Shown: positions 1-12,796 of the stretch, one piece after another
Position numbering within the stretch: position 1 is the first letter of the stretch
Layout: each line of letters opens with the position of its first letter
NCBI GenBank assembly: GCA_941918925.1
Contig: OW799233.1
Location: 121,856,333-121,920,332 of the forward strand
Direction: 5' to 3'
DNA length: 64,000 nucleotides
Source of the DNA: Phyto melanocephala
Lineage: Eukaryota; Arthropoda; Insecta; Diptera; Rhinophoridae
Notes under the pieces: generated by a model
Told to the model about the DNA's origin: nothing
The model's database searches: none
Seen by the model: the letters and a program-made list of their open reading frames with translations, nothing else
Position numbers and translations under genes: made by a program

Positions 1-885
1 TAAAAAAGATACATAAAAAACGAGGCCTAAGGTATGACATGGTATCATGTTTGATTAAGAGTAGTATATATAAAACCAAACTGAACAATTGTTAACACGC
101 ACTTATTCTTTCAAAACAAAAAAACGACACACAACACAGAAGAAAAACAATAAACACAGCAACAACTTGTGTAGTCATGAAAAGGAAAAACAACAATATT
201 AGACCATAATAGCCAAATCACTAACCAAATAAACAAGACAGACAACAACAGCAAACAAAAACAAGTCAAGGGATTTTTTAAGCAGAAAATAGTAATGAAA
301 CATATGAACGTTTGGACAAAACTTAAATTACACACATTAAAATACAAAAAGAAAAAAAAAAACTATCAAGATTGTCATGTTGGATACGTAATTCATAGTT
401 GCATAGTGGGGAAGGGGAAGATTTGTTTTTCCTGTTATCTAATGATGATTACAGTTAAACATTAAAAGTAATTACATTTATGTACGACATGATTATCTAC
501 TCGTTTCGGTATTTTACCAACACAAAAGCATAATCCTTACGAACGCTTAAAACAAAGAGATAAAACCAATAAACCAAACTGACAAATATTTTGTTAAAAC
601 ACGAACAGACCCAACCAATTTTGGTATTTTGTCACTCACAACTGTTTTTGAGTATGTATGTATGTGTGTACCTCGTATGAATATTAAACTTGAATACACC
701 AATTTCTATGTACTGTCGTAATGATGAACTTTTTAACTTTACTTCTTGTCAAATCATTGTCATGGATCGGTCCTACTTGTGAACCAGAAAGTATAACTGA
801 AACCTGCTATTACTTAATTGTAGATAATGTTAACAGAAAGTTTCGAAGGAAATACAAAAAGAGCATAAATGAAGTGAATTATATT
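1..885. other. AT-rich DNA without a recognisable feature
   Basis: No coding frame of convincing length or composition is visible on either strand. Short open stretches are low-complexity and contain no domain motif I recognise. Small TATG/TGTG-rich patches occur around 650-670. I see nothing else to annotate here. Confidence 0.6.
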
Positions 886-890
886 AACAA

Positions 891-1714
891 CTAGCCAATC
901 CCGGCGCGCGTTGCTACGCCCCTTAATGAATTTGAAATGCATTCTGAATTTTAATTGAATATCAAGTGCAAAAAGCTAAATATTATAATTTTTTTTATGG
1001 GCGTGGCATTGCCCACTTTTTTAATCGCGAAATCGTAAAGTCATAACAGCTCAATATGTGTGCAAAGTTTCAGAAGAATCGGACCAGTGCAAGTACCTCA
1101 AAATTATAATTGTTTTTATGGGCGTGGCCCTGCCCACTTTTCTTTTCACGAAATTGTAAAGTCATAATAGCTCAATATGTGTGCAAAGTTTCAGTATAAT
1201 CGGTCCAGTGCAAGTACCTCAAAATGATACCTGTTTTTTATGGGCGTGGCACTGCCCACTTTTTTAATTACGAAATTATTTAGTCATGGCAGCTCGATAT
1301 GTGTGCAAAGTTTCAGAAAATTCGGTCCAGTGCAAGTAGCTAAAACTGATAACTAATTTTTTGCGGGCGTGGCCCCGCCCACTTTTTAAGCACGAAATTA
1401 TAAAGTCATGACAGCTTAATATGTGTGCAAAGTTTCAGAAAAATCGGTCCAGTGCAAGTACCTCAAAATTTAAATTTTTTTAGGGGCGTGGCCCCGCCCA
1501 CTTTTCTTATCACAAAATTTTTTAGTCATGACAGCTCGATATGTGTGCAAAGTTTCAGAAAAATCGGTCAAGTGCAAGTAGCTAAAACTGATAACTAATT
1601 TTTTATGGGCGTGGCCCCGCCCACTTTTTTTCTCCCATAAACACTCCCTGGTATGTGTACAACAACTTACCAAAGTTTGAGCCCGATCGGTTTTACAGTT
1701 TCGGAGTCTATAGC

Positions 1715-1751
<37 letters not shown>

Positions 1752-1771
1752 TTCACTTTTATATATATAGA
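891..1771 (-). mobile_element. Non-autonomous Helitron-like element, copy 1
   Basis: On the minus strand the element begins TCTATATATATAAAAGTG at 1771, preceded by A. It ends at 891 in a GC-rich segment (GCAACGCGCGCCGGG) followed by TTGGCTAG, then T. A 5' TC, 3' CTAG and insertion between A and T are Helitron hallmarks. Inside, a (CA)n microsatellite of about 31 bp (1717-1747) lies just inside the 5' end. It is followed by about five tandem units of 120-122 bp (motif tgcaaagttt at 1061, 1182, 1304, 1426, 1546), each with a CCACGCCC-type block. There is no coding capacity, so the element would depend on an autonomous Helitron for Rep/helicase. The same architecture recurs at 11.1 and 22.6 kb. 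The Helitron assignment is inference from the ends; the shared structure is directly visible. Confidence 0.8.
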
Positions 1772-2442
1772 TAGTGGACCTTAAAATGTTCAACAATAGG
1801 AGTGTTCAGTTGTAATAGAAAATTTTTTATTAAAATACGTACATAACTTGCCACAACAGACCTTCTAACTGAACTGTAGCATGTAACTGAAGAGCATAAT
1901 TTTGAATTTATTACAACCGCGTGACATTTTAAAAGTTTGACCTAAATGTATTGTACTAATAATAAACAAACGCATTAAAAATTAATATGAGAAATAATTA
2001 AAATTGACGTGCAGCGATAATATTGCACCGCAGCACTGTGTTGCGAAAGGAAAAACTAGGTGGAAAAGAAGTCAATTTTTTTATGATCTAAAATGCAACA
2101 AATTTGTTTAGTAATTGTTTCAGGAGTATTCACTGTCCAAAACTGTATAGCATTTTTTTTATTTATTATTTGCTTTCTTATACTGATTAATATGTGAGCA
2201 ATTGCATTGTCGCTTTTTTATTAAAAGTTCAGTGGGTTTGCAGCATCATATTTGTGCCGATCTTAATATAAAACAACAAAAAATTCATATATATTTTATT
2301 GAATTATGTCAGATAATACATATGTATGTGTTAGCTTTAATGCAAATTTGTTTTTAAATAAAATGTTGTGACTGTAAAAAAGGTGATAGAAAAAGTGTTG
2401 TTTGTGTAGTACATGGTTGGTTAATTGTCAAACAATTAGTTT
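1772..2442. other. AT-rich DNA without a recognisable feature
   Basis: No coding or RNA feature is seen between the Helitron-like copy and the next interspersed repeat. The stretch contains several T and A homopolymers only. Confidence 0.55.
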
Positions 2443-3212
2443 ATTATACCCTTCACCTGTGGTGCACAAGGGTATATATAGCTTTGTCATTCCGTTTGTA
2501 ATTTCTACAATTTTCATTTCCGACCCCATAAAGTATATATTTTCTGAAAGCTTATGAATAGAGGAGTAGATTAAGCCCTGACCGTCTGTCCATCTGTCCG
2601 TCTGTCCGTCTGCCCGTCTGTCCGTGTGTTGGTTGAAATCAACTTTTAGAAGCAACTATATGTTCCTTAGATCTGTATATGGTATCAATCTCTTGGAAAT
2701 ATCCAGGAATGAATCGCTATTGAAATTCAGCACAATCGCCCCATAACTTTCTGAGATATGAGCAAAAAACCACGACCACCTCGTTTTTTTTCACATTTAC
2801 AACAACAACATACATACATACATACATGTAAAAAACATACCAAACAAAAAAAAATACAAAAAAAAAAAATATTAAAAATAAGAAAAAAATAATAAAAAAA
2901 CTACAAAAAAAAAATTTAAAAAAAAATTTTAAAAAATTTTTTAAAAATTTTTCTAAAAAAATTTTTTAAAAAAATTTAAAAAAAAATAATAAAATATAAA
3001 TAATATATTAAATAAAATAAAATAAAATTTTTTTGGCTCAGCTGGGATTCGATGCCACATTTATTCTAACGTGTACGTATGCACGTATTTTATATGGGAT
3101 GAATAATGATACAAACAATTGTTATTTTATGACTACACGTTGTGAATATATAAGATTGTTGTGGTATATAAGATTCGGCACGGCCGAATATAGCACTGTT
3201 ACTTGTTTTTTA
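2443..3212 (+). repeat. Family B interspersed repeat, copy 1
   Basis: This copy starts with TTATACCCTTCACC and continues with the conserved block gtcattccgtttgtaatttc and a CATAAAGTATATAT block. GTCTGTCCGTCTG iterations (about 2583-2625) and a conserved segment shared with 21.2 and 40.7 kb follow. The centre (about 2820-3030) is almost pure A/T with long A and T runs. The other end carries a hairpin of ATTCGGC and GCCGAAT type followed by a variant of GCTCTTACTTG. A fuller reverse copy lies at 40.07-40.94 kb. No transposase is visible and the class is not determined. Repeats of this general design are common in fly noncoding DNA, from general recollection. Confidence 0.75.
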
Positions 3213-3640
3213 AATGGGGTTCCGGCCGATTCCCGTCTAATGTTTTATCACGTTTTTTTCTGTGTAATGTCCACTTTAGAAAGAAAAAAATTTTTTGCTA
3301 ATAATTGCTATAACTCTTTTTAAACGCATATAGAGACAACCCACCTATAACTCGGAGAGAGCTTTGCAATGTGTGGCTCACAGAAACGAAAAGCAAAGAA
3401 AAGGCCAACGCTGTTATTAAGTTTTTTTTTTTTTTTTTGTCAACAGTGGGTTACAAAAAACCAGAACAGAAGGCTACTGCAATAAAGTTAAATTATCTGT
3501 GCGTAGGTTAACGTATTCAATAAGTGAAAAGTGGGTGAAAGCAAAAACAATAAAAATGTTTTTGAAAGCACTAACAAAGTGTGATTAGATGGATTATTTT
3601 GTCTTCTTTCTGAAAGTTCCTCTAAATTTCCAGAGGAGTT
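3213..3640. other. AT-rich DNA, nothing identified
   Basis: A poly-T run (about 3422-3439) and short open frames occur here, with no recognisable motif. Confidence 0.5.
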
Positions 3641-4045
3641 AATGGTTTCGTCAACATCAAATTTTGTTAGACCCCGATCACGGTTTTTAGACATATCTGA
3701 AAAAGGGAAACGCTTGGAAGTATCTTCTCTTGTAAGTGAATGTTCACCCGAAAAACTTACTTTCGCTGCTGGTGTTAGCCTTTAAAAATCAGGCAAGAGG
3801 GATGCTGCAGCAATTCTCAGAAATGTTAGTGAGTCTCCAATGATAGCAGCTAAAATTAAAAAAAATTTGAATGCACCATCCATATGAAGAGGCATTGTGT
3901 CTGTTTATTGATAGCAAGTTTACGACAGCCACTTATAATACAATGCGTATTGGTACTAAAATACGTAATGCCAATATATATCCATCAATCGTAGAATTTT
4001 TAAAGCCAATCGAAAGTGCTACCCCAGTAATGGAATTAAGGTATC
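3640..4045 (+). pseudogene. Decayed coding relic, family unknown
   Basis: This stretch reads like old coding sequence: codon-like composition and long stop-free runs in two successive frames. One frame covers about 3641-3784. A second frame from 3871 encodes about 67 residues with the segments EEALCLFIDSKFTTATYN and NANIYPSIVEFLKPI. The second frame recalls uncharacterised transposon-associated proteins of arthropods and cnidarians with a YPSY-type motif, but this is recollection and weak. No inverted repeats were found around it. It could also be a fragment of a host gene duplicate. I do not assign a function. Confidence 0.3.
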
Positions 4046-4249
4046 CGATATATCATACATACATGCTCCTATGAGAAGTGCCACGCCCACTTCAGCCATT
4101 TTTGGCACAAAGAATGCCTTTGACGAGAAATTAAAGATCCCAAAATTTAATGTTCCTAGCTGCTTCCAAAAGGAAGTTACGACTTTTTTCCAACTAGCTT
4201 GGTCTCTCGCAACACTGTGCGCAGTGTAGTACAACGCATTATGCCTCTC

Positions 4250-6520
4250 GCACCATTAACTCAACATCATATCATATTAAATAGTTGACAAGTGGACTGA
4301 TAGATTTTAAATAAGCCAGATTTAAGTATTTTTATTAGTATTTTAGCCAATATATAAGAAAAATGTTCTTTTTATGAAAACTTCCTTACACAATCATGGC
4401 ATAAATAAGTTTTGTAATTAGGAACAGTTTTTCAACATTTCAAACACAAATTTATCCAAATACTTTTTGAAGAGAGATATTGCCTAAAGTTACAGAATTT
4501 TTATAATAAGAAATAAACTGCAAAAAAATTGTTATCAGTAGGTACTTACATGCTGAAAATGAATACCCCTATTTAAAACACTTAATTGTCAAACAAATTG
4601 TTTACTTACTTACTTTTGTTATTTTTTTAACATTCCATTGTTTTTGTTTTTTTTTTATAGTTCCAATTTCATTAATTGTACTTGTTGTATAGATTTGCGT
4701 GTCAAACGTTTACTGTGTTACTAAATTAAGATAATATCCTGTAGTTTGACTCTCATGGGACTTACATATAACGGCCGACAAGACTTACAGTTACTCGAAT
4801 GGGCAATGATAAAAGCGTAAATTGTTGGCAGTTGGAATTGTGACAACAACAAGAGCAGCAATTGCTTTATACCTTCTACTTAGAAACCATCTATTTAATA
4901 TTTAATCAAGACGTGTTGTTTAATGGTCTTAAACAAAAGAGATATGGCTAAACTAATTTCACTTGAATGCCATGTCCTACAAAGAAGCAATACATGAAAG
5001 AAAAGAACATTTCAATGAGTGTATAGCAAAGAAATATCTAATATCAGGTTAAGATTTCTATTATAAGAAAAGACACTGATATAAATAATCAAATTAAAAA
5101 CTTTTCAGAAACAACTTAAATTAACAGTTGCAATTATTATGCCATTGTCTTAAGAAAACTTTAGTGGATACTCTTGCCCACTTATTTGACAATATATATA
5201 GTAAAGTTTTTTGAGTTGGTAAGTAATAATGATATAACTGTTTTTAACGGTAGGTCCTGGCAGTCTTTTTTTTTTTTGCTCTATAGTTATTAACGAACGT
5301 CTGGTCCTCAACCTTTCTGATGAAAAGAATTTTTTTAAACAATTTACCAACAAGAAAAACAGATTCCTAATGGCAACTGCTTTTAAGCGAATTAAAAGAT
5401 TTCTTTAGTAGTAAAACTATTTTTATAGCAACGACCATAAATACACAGAGTATTTTACATACTTAAGTTGCTGAGCAAAATTCTGAAGGTATAATTATGA
5501 AACTAAACTTTAGCATTTTCAGCAATGCTGGTTATCAGATGGGCAACTATTTTCCCTGTATTGGCTTAAACAATAAATTAAAAAAATTTTGTTTGTCTTA
5601 ATATCCCTTTTTCGTTTTTTTGCTAATAAGACAACTATACATGTGTCTGTCTGTTACTCCAAAGTTTAGTTTTACTTCTTTGATAGTGTACACAAATTGA
5701 AAAAGAAAACTTTTTGGAGTTATTGCATAGTTCATTTTGTCTGGTTAATAACTACTTGTTCATTGAAAACTTAGCACATATGTACAGATTTCTACTCTTT
5801 TTCTGCGATTCTTTCCTTCAGCTCTGCATGTTCATTATTTACCCTTAAAGTTAAATACTCCCTTCAAAACTCATAGAAACATTTTTGAAATCTTTGTTCA
5901 TATTATAATATTGCCATTGCTCTAGTGTACTTTATTTATTTGTTTTCTCTATTCTTTATGCAATATATTTTCAATTTATTGAACAACAACACCGACAGCA
6001 ACTAGAAAGGAAATTATGAACAAATGTATGTGTATAAAGAGGAGAAAAACGAAAGGACTTTCGAGTAGTTTAACTTTTGTATTTGTTGTATAGAATATTA
6101 ACAAAAGCACAAAGTTTGTAATAGTTCTAAATTTATATTTAATACACTCATACCATGCATAACAGTAGCAATAGTGATTTTCCTTGACTAACTTCTTATA
6201 AAGTTCTAGTAGAAAGTGAAGTAAAGCAAAAAAAAAAAAACTTTTTTTTTGTTATTTAACGATGGCCCATTAATCGAAAGTGAAAAAGTCTCAAATGCCA
6301 AAATTTTAGAAAACCAGATCAAAATAGGTAAATAATAATAAAAAACCTTTATGCTGATTAACATTTTAAGTGAACTGATCGGTTTAAAGAAAACTCTAAT
6401 ACGTTAATTTCGCCTCAAATAAAAATCTTAAAAGATAAACGCTTTAAAAAATCTTTTTATAGAAAACTGATAGATGAACAAATTTTACTAAAATTTTCAA
6501 TTTCTTTTAATAAGTTTAGG
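4250..6520. other. AT-rich DNA, no gene seen
   Basis: About 2.3 kb without a recognisable coding region, inverted-repeat element or RNA gene. Poly-A and poly-T tracts are frequent. The longest open frames are under 70 codons and show no domain motif. Confidence 0.5.
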
Positions 6521-6726
6521 GTGCCCGGTGAACTAGTCAGTAGTGCGCTGGTGTATTAGTTTGGTGGTTGCGGGTGCGATTCCCGCCAGAGACTCTGGAC
6601 CTGTCTGCTTCTCTTCTCTCTTTTCTATTATATTTTTACTTTTCTATTCAGGTATCACAAATGAATCAATATAATGGACCCAAGTGAGTTGCACAAAAGC
6701 TGCCTGTTCTACCTAACCTAACCTTT
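6521..6726 (+). mobile_element. tRNA-derived SINE, copy 1
   Basis: A tRNA-like head with a box A-like segment (about 6528-6546) and a box B-like segment GGTGCGATTCC (6573-6583) is followed by the shared sequence agactctgga and a pyrimidine-rich body. The end is a degenerate CTACCTAACCTAACC tail. A second, better preserved copy is at 30.8 kb with the same order of blocks and an (ACCT)n tail. The two boxes would form an internal RNA polymerase III promoter. Box B differs from the usual GGTTCGANTCC at one position. SINE identity is strong inference from two copies with shared non-tRNA body and tail. Confidence 0.75.
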
Positions 6727-7065
6727 ACCAGGTTTAATAAAATGTTTATGGTCGTACAATTTCTTTTGCGAAATACGCAATTTCTTGTATCGAAGTTTTT
6801 TTATCGTTAGATTGAAAAATTTTATTTATTCTTACCCATTGTGTATTGGCTACAGAACCAACAAGATTTATTTTATTTTAATTTAATTTAATTTTTAAAC
6901 TTGTAAAATTAATTAGCGTTTTCCAAAGTCATAGCGTCAGACATTCAATCATTTTTGATAATTTGTCGGGTTTATTATTTCGGATTATACCACGATGACC
7001 TAGAATTAAATAAAAGGTTTTACAATAAGAGTGATATGATTTCTTTAAAAAAACAAACTTATTAA
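6727..7065. other. AT-rich DNA, nothing identified
   Basis: Only AT-rich sequence with short homopolymer runs is seen here. Confidence 0.5.
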
Positions 7066-7069
7066 GTTC

Positions 7070-7146
7070 TAAAAATGGCCTCTACGACTTCTTCTGCTGG
7101 AACGAATTCGATGAACCCAATTTTCGAGCACTTTTTTTATTGACGT
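7070..7146 (-). pseudogene. Mariner-type transposase C-terminal fragment
   Basis: The minus strand encodes about 23 residues reading VLENWVHRIRSSRRSRRGHF. This matches the extreme C-terminus of mariner/IS630-like transposases of insects (ENW..R...SRG.H pattern). The rest of the transposase, including the catalytic aspartates, is not visible upstream. It ends about 60 bases before family A copy 1 begins. The short length limits confidence. Confidence 0.5.
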
Positions 7147-7206
7147 TTTGTTTAGAATTTAATTGTACCGATTGTAATTCATACACTTAACAACAAGTGT
7201 GTTTTT

Positions 7207-8960
7207 TATACCCGCCACCAAAAAAATGGTGGGGGTATATTCATTTTGTCATTCCGTTTTTAACACATCGAAATATCCATTTTAGACCCCATAAAGTATA
7301 TATATTCTGAATCAGGGTTTGATTTAATGACGATCTAGCCATGTCCGTCCGTCTGTCAGTCTGTTGAAAGCACGATAGAGGTCGCACCGAAAAAGCTAGG
7401 AGGCTCAACGTTTGTCTGGAATTGAAAATGGGCTAAATTACAATATTTGGAAGAAATTAACAGCGCGTAATGCAAGAGTAGGTCGAAAAAACCGTGTCCT
7501 GCGCACATCGTATAAAATGCAATTGTGTCCAAACGCATTAACGTACAGTCATGACACTTCGGATGTATATTTTTCGAGTCAAAACAATATCTCTACCCAA
7601 AAACTGCTTAAATCTATGTATTAGAAAAAGAGTTATAAATCAAAATGTACGAAAATTCATACCGCGCAGTGTATTTTTCAATATATTTTAAATTTAAATC
7701 CTAATAAAACGGACAAAATTAGATGTACGATTCTGAAATTTTGCACACTTTGCTTTATGGTGAGCGGCTTTTCTCTAAGTGTGCCACGCCCACTTTTGCG
7801 CCCACCTCCCATATAACGTTTTAACTAAAATTCATATAATTTCTCTATTAATAAAGATTTGTGAATGATAAAAGGCTATATTGAAATATCTAAGTATTAC
7901 TCATTATCAAAAATAACTTTGACACGCCTACTTTAACCCCCACTTTTCACGTTATCTACCGTTAATGAAATTAAAAAGCTGATAAGGCCGACAAAATTAG
8001 AGGTATGATGATAAAATTTGCTACATATAACCTTCTGATCAATGTAATTGTTGTGCCAAAAATTTTAGGTGACACGCCCACTTTAACGCCTACCTCCCAT
8101 ATAAAGTTTTACCTAAAATTCATATAATTTCTCTATTAATAAAAATTTTGGAATAATAAAGGACTATATTGAAACATCTAAGTTGTACTCTTTAGCAAAA
8201 AGCCTACTATAACGCCCACTTTCGAAATTTACGAAAACATTTTACTAGCATATCGAAGTTATAAAGGGTGGTTAAATTTTAAGGGCCGATGTTGATTTTA
8301 AATAAAACACAAATTATTTAGGAAATTATTAAATTAAATGTACGATTCTGAAATTTTGAACACTTTGCTTTTTGGTGAGCGGCTTTTCTGTAAGTGTGTC
8401 ACGCCCACTTTTGCGCCCACCTTCCATATAACGTTTTAACTAAAATTCATATAATTTCTCTATTAATAAAGATTTTGGAATAATAAAGGACTATATTGAA
8501 TCATTAAAGTTGTACTCATTAGCAAAAACAACTTTGACACGCCTACTATAACGCCCACTTTCGAAATTTACGAAAGCATTTTACTAGCATATCGAAGTTA
8601 TAAAGGTTGGTTAAATTTTAAGGGCCGATGTTGAATTTAAATAAAACATAAATTATTTAGGAAATTATTATCATTTCTTTTTACAATGATTATATTTGTA
8701 TGGCTCAATTATGTATGGAACAAAATATCGGCCAAATGGCACAATTCTCCCGATTATGGATGAATTTGAACGATTATGTTGACCAAAGGACTAAATATTT
8801 TAATATCTATAATGAATTCATTAGTAAAAATTATTGGACACGCTTACTTTAACACCTATTTCTCAAATATTGTGTCAAATAGAAGTGAATTATAAACTTT
8901 TATTGTACAAATTCTTAGATATCATTTTGAGATTAAATAAAAGAAAATAAATTAATTGCA
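7207..8960 (+). repeat. Family A interspersed repeat, copy 1 (rearranged)
   Basis: The copy begins TATACCCGCCACCAAAAA and carries the block gtcattccgttttt, a CATAAAGTATATATATTC block and GTCCGTCCGTCTG iterations. The body has repeated units containing CACGCCCACTTTTGCGCCC (near 7780, 8070, 8395). Two remnants of the embedded mariner end (GTGGTTAAATTTTAAGGGCC) occur at about 8268 and 8612. The first runs straight back into an internal family A segment, so part of the composite is duplicated in tandem. The hairpin end is missing. No coding capacity for mobility is seen apart from the mariner relic. Confidence 0.75.
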
Positions 8961-9545
8961 ATTGAGTTCAAATAAAGAAAGTAATATTAATATTTTAGTA
9001 TAAAGAAATTATTCTATAGTGTTTAAAGTTGTTGGCAGAGTTTGCGCCAGTCTATCTACTTTTATGTAATATTTATTGAATTCGTGAGGTATCTTTGATA
9101 TCTGCACTGCAAGGATCTTATTGTTCTAAATTTTTTCGTTCTGTCTTATTCAGTCTTAATTATTTGTTCTTTAGACAATATCTAAGAAATATGCATATTT
9201 TGTTTGGCATTCAACAGAAACTTCAGACTCAAATCATTGTTATTAAATTTTCCATTTTATTTTAAAATAATTTTAAAATTAGAAAATGTTTATTAAATTT
9301 GGCGCTTATGTTCGTATTTAATGGTGAATGGTCCTATTACGATAAGCTCTAGAATAACTACCCTGTAGCTAAATTGTTAACTAGGTAACTGGTTGTAACA
9401 AGACTATGGTAGATACCACACCATTTCATAATAATTTCAAAAAAGTGTACGAGTATCAATTCTCGTTCTATGAAACTATCCTATGGTGCCACCATACCTT
9501 TTGCTATACAAAAACTTTTTCATTTCACAGTTTCACAGAACTAGA
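8961..9545. other. AT-rich DNA, nothing identified
   Basis: No coding, RNA or repeat feature is recognised here. Confidence 0.5.
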
Positions 9546-9720
9546 AGTGAGCCCCTGGTGTAGTGTTTAGAGCGTGAAATTTTAAAACCAAAAGTCTTCG
9601 GTTTGAATCCTCGATTAAACAGTAAAAATTTCATTGCGATTTTGATGTTTAAATTGCTACGTAAGCTGTATATAAAATTTTTTTCAGTATGTGTGAGGTG
9701 GGTACACTCATTAATCACTA
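9546..9720 (+). repeat. tRNA-like relic, possibly SINE
   Basis: The sequence TGGTGTAGTGTTTAGAGCG resembles a tRNA D-arm/box A. GGTTTGAATCC about 30 bases downstream resembles box B. The acceptor stem does not close and the anticodon arm is not well formed, so this is not a functional tRNA gene. A pol III-derived SINE or an old tRNA pseudogene are both possible. It differs from the SINEs at 6.5 and 30.8 kb in its body. Confidence 0.5.
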
Positions 9721-11140
9721 TCTATCATTGACTAGTATTTAAACTAATATAAAACTATATACATACAAACTAGTTTTGGCGTCCTATAAAAACCTTGTGT
9801 TAAAATCGATAGTTTGATATTTAAAAAACAAAACACAAATTTGTAATTAGTCTGAATAAGTCTCAAAAGAAGCTAGTGTATTTTTAACCAAATACTAGTT
9901 ACCTTATCCGCAGGGTACTTGCAGATTCAACACCAATACAATTTTGTTATAAAAGTATGTTTAAAAAAACAAACTTTTTTTAACAATCTATTTTATATTT
10001 TATCTACTAAACTTGAATTTTTCTTTAATTTTTTTTATTTGATTGTAATAAAAAGATTTCAGGCTAACAAACATCATTAATCAATATTGAATTGAAGACA
10101 GCAAAAACAAAATATAAACATAAATGCAATTGATTCTTCTGTACTTGTGTTTCTCAGAATTTAAGTTTTAACCATCTTAATATTTTCTATTCTATTTTTT
10201 TATATTTTATATATTTTTTTTTTTTTTTTTTGTTAGTTTGTGTTAGTTTTTGATATATCATCATTTATCCATATTACTTGACAATTTCATTTTCAATACG
10301 ATATATATTGCCAAAACATTGCAAAAATAATAAAATAAAATATTATCAATTATAAAAGATCAAGAAATTTAGACGATATATTTAAAATATTAATAGATTT
10401 AAAAATTAATATTTTTAAAGACAAGTTTTCCTATAATCGTTACTTTATATATTGACAACCACTTAACTGAGTAACAAGCCAATACCTTGAAAAGGTGTAC
10501 ATGGAAAAAAAAATATGAATTTCAATTACGAAATTAATTTGGCCAATTAAAATTTTATTTGATTCTGCCTCAATCATTAAAATGATACTATTGATTCATT
10601 GCAAATTAATAATTTTAATTAAAAAAAAATTGCGAAAAATATCAATTGAAAAGTATGATCAAAATTTGTATAACTTTTAAAAATTATTTTGATTAATTTT
10701 GTTACGTCTATAACTAAAACTTTTAATTAGTTTTTACATTGCATCAATTGTATAAATAATTGAAGATGTTTCAAATAAAATCCACTAATTTGTTATATAA
10801 TATATTATGTTGCTATTCCGTATTCAGATTAAAATGAAATTATTCGAATTTTTCACTGAAATACCAATTTCGAACAAATCGATTTCATCCGGAGCACAGT
10901 GCAAGCAAAATTAATTTATTTTTAACCAATATACAAACCTATTCTCTAATATGATACCTATTTGTTGAATAATCCGTTTAACATATACACTTTGCTTGAA
11001 ATTGGGTGGCATTTCTTATTCCGACATCTGATATCGGATAGTTGTACATTGACATAAAGATAGTCTTCGATTAAAAAGTAGGTGTTTATTGCAAAACTAT
11101 GAGAAATTAAACAAGAGGATCATCTGCAATTATATCGATA
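9721..11140. other. AT-rich DNA, no gene seen
   Basis: About 1.4 kb of AT-rich sequence with homopolymers (for example T-runs near 10215-10231). No convincing feature. Confidence 0.5.
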
Positions 11141-11146
11141 ATTTAA

Positions 11147-11901
<755 letters not shown>

Positions 11902-12796
11902 TTATACCATAAAAACAGACTTCTTAAGTTTACGTGAATCGATGTAACAGGCTATAAAAGAGTCAGTATATATTAAGAAGATATTTCCAAAAAGTCCAAT
12001 TATAACAGCATCGCCTGCTAGAACCACATAGCGTTAATGTCCAGTTCTAGTTAAAAGAAAATTGTTCTCACCATTAACTTAAAAAAATTTATTTTCAAAG
12101 ACATACACTTATTAAAATTATGTTGATGCATTGCCAACTGGTGAACGAAGTTCAAACATCAAACAAGACCTGCTTTCGTAGCGATGCTCGTTTTTAAAAT
12201 TCGTTAACGTATCTTGCTACATTCATGTATGCAGGTACCTAACAAATCATTCTTTCTCGAGTTGTTCACAGGTTATCCAATATTTTATCGTTCAGTTGAA
12301 TTAATTGCGGTTTTCACAATTTTCTCCACAAAAGTTTGTTTATGATAAAAATTTTATTATTTTTCAAAGTTTTTATTTCCTTCTTCTATTATTTTTTTCT
12401 TTTTGAAGTGACATAATTTTCCTTGTATTTTTTTTCAAAAATTTAAAACTATTTAATAAAATTTATAAAATAAAAATATTATTTTAATTTCTGAATACTT
12501 CAAGTATTAAATTAATTAAACGCTTTAAAATAATAATTTTTGTTATGTAGCTACTTTCACAAATATTAAAAAAAGAAAGCTCGAATGATGTCTACGCACG
12601 TGCATTGTACACACAGTTCTTTGAAGGTGTATTTTTCCCACAGAAAAGGTAATACAAATAAATATCTAAACTATTGTATTGTCAATGAACGCGGACGAGG
12701 TTAATCTAGTGTTTTTTTTTTTTTATTGAATAAATGCTATTTGTTTTTTTTAAGGCGACCCCTACGTTAGCTAACAGAAAAGAAGTTTTGAAGATA
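11902..12796. other. AT-rich DNA, nothing identified
   Basis: No recognisable feature apart from a poly-T run (12713-12724). Confidence 0.5.

Noticed and set aside
1061..1640. Regular 120-bp repeats that could suggest a CRISPR array
   Set aside because: The repeats are directly tandem without unique spacers, lie inside a Helitron-like element, and the DNA is eukaryotic.
9546..9625. Possible functional tRNA gene
   Set aside because: Box A and B resemblance is good, but the acceptor and anticodon arms do not fold, so it is called a relic.
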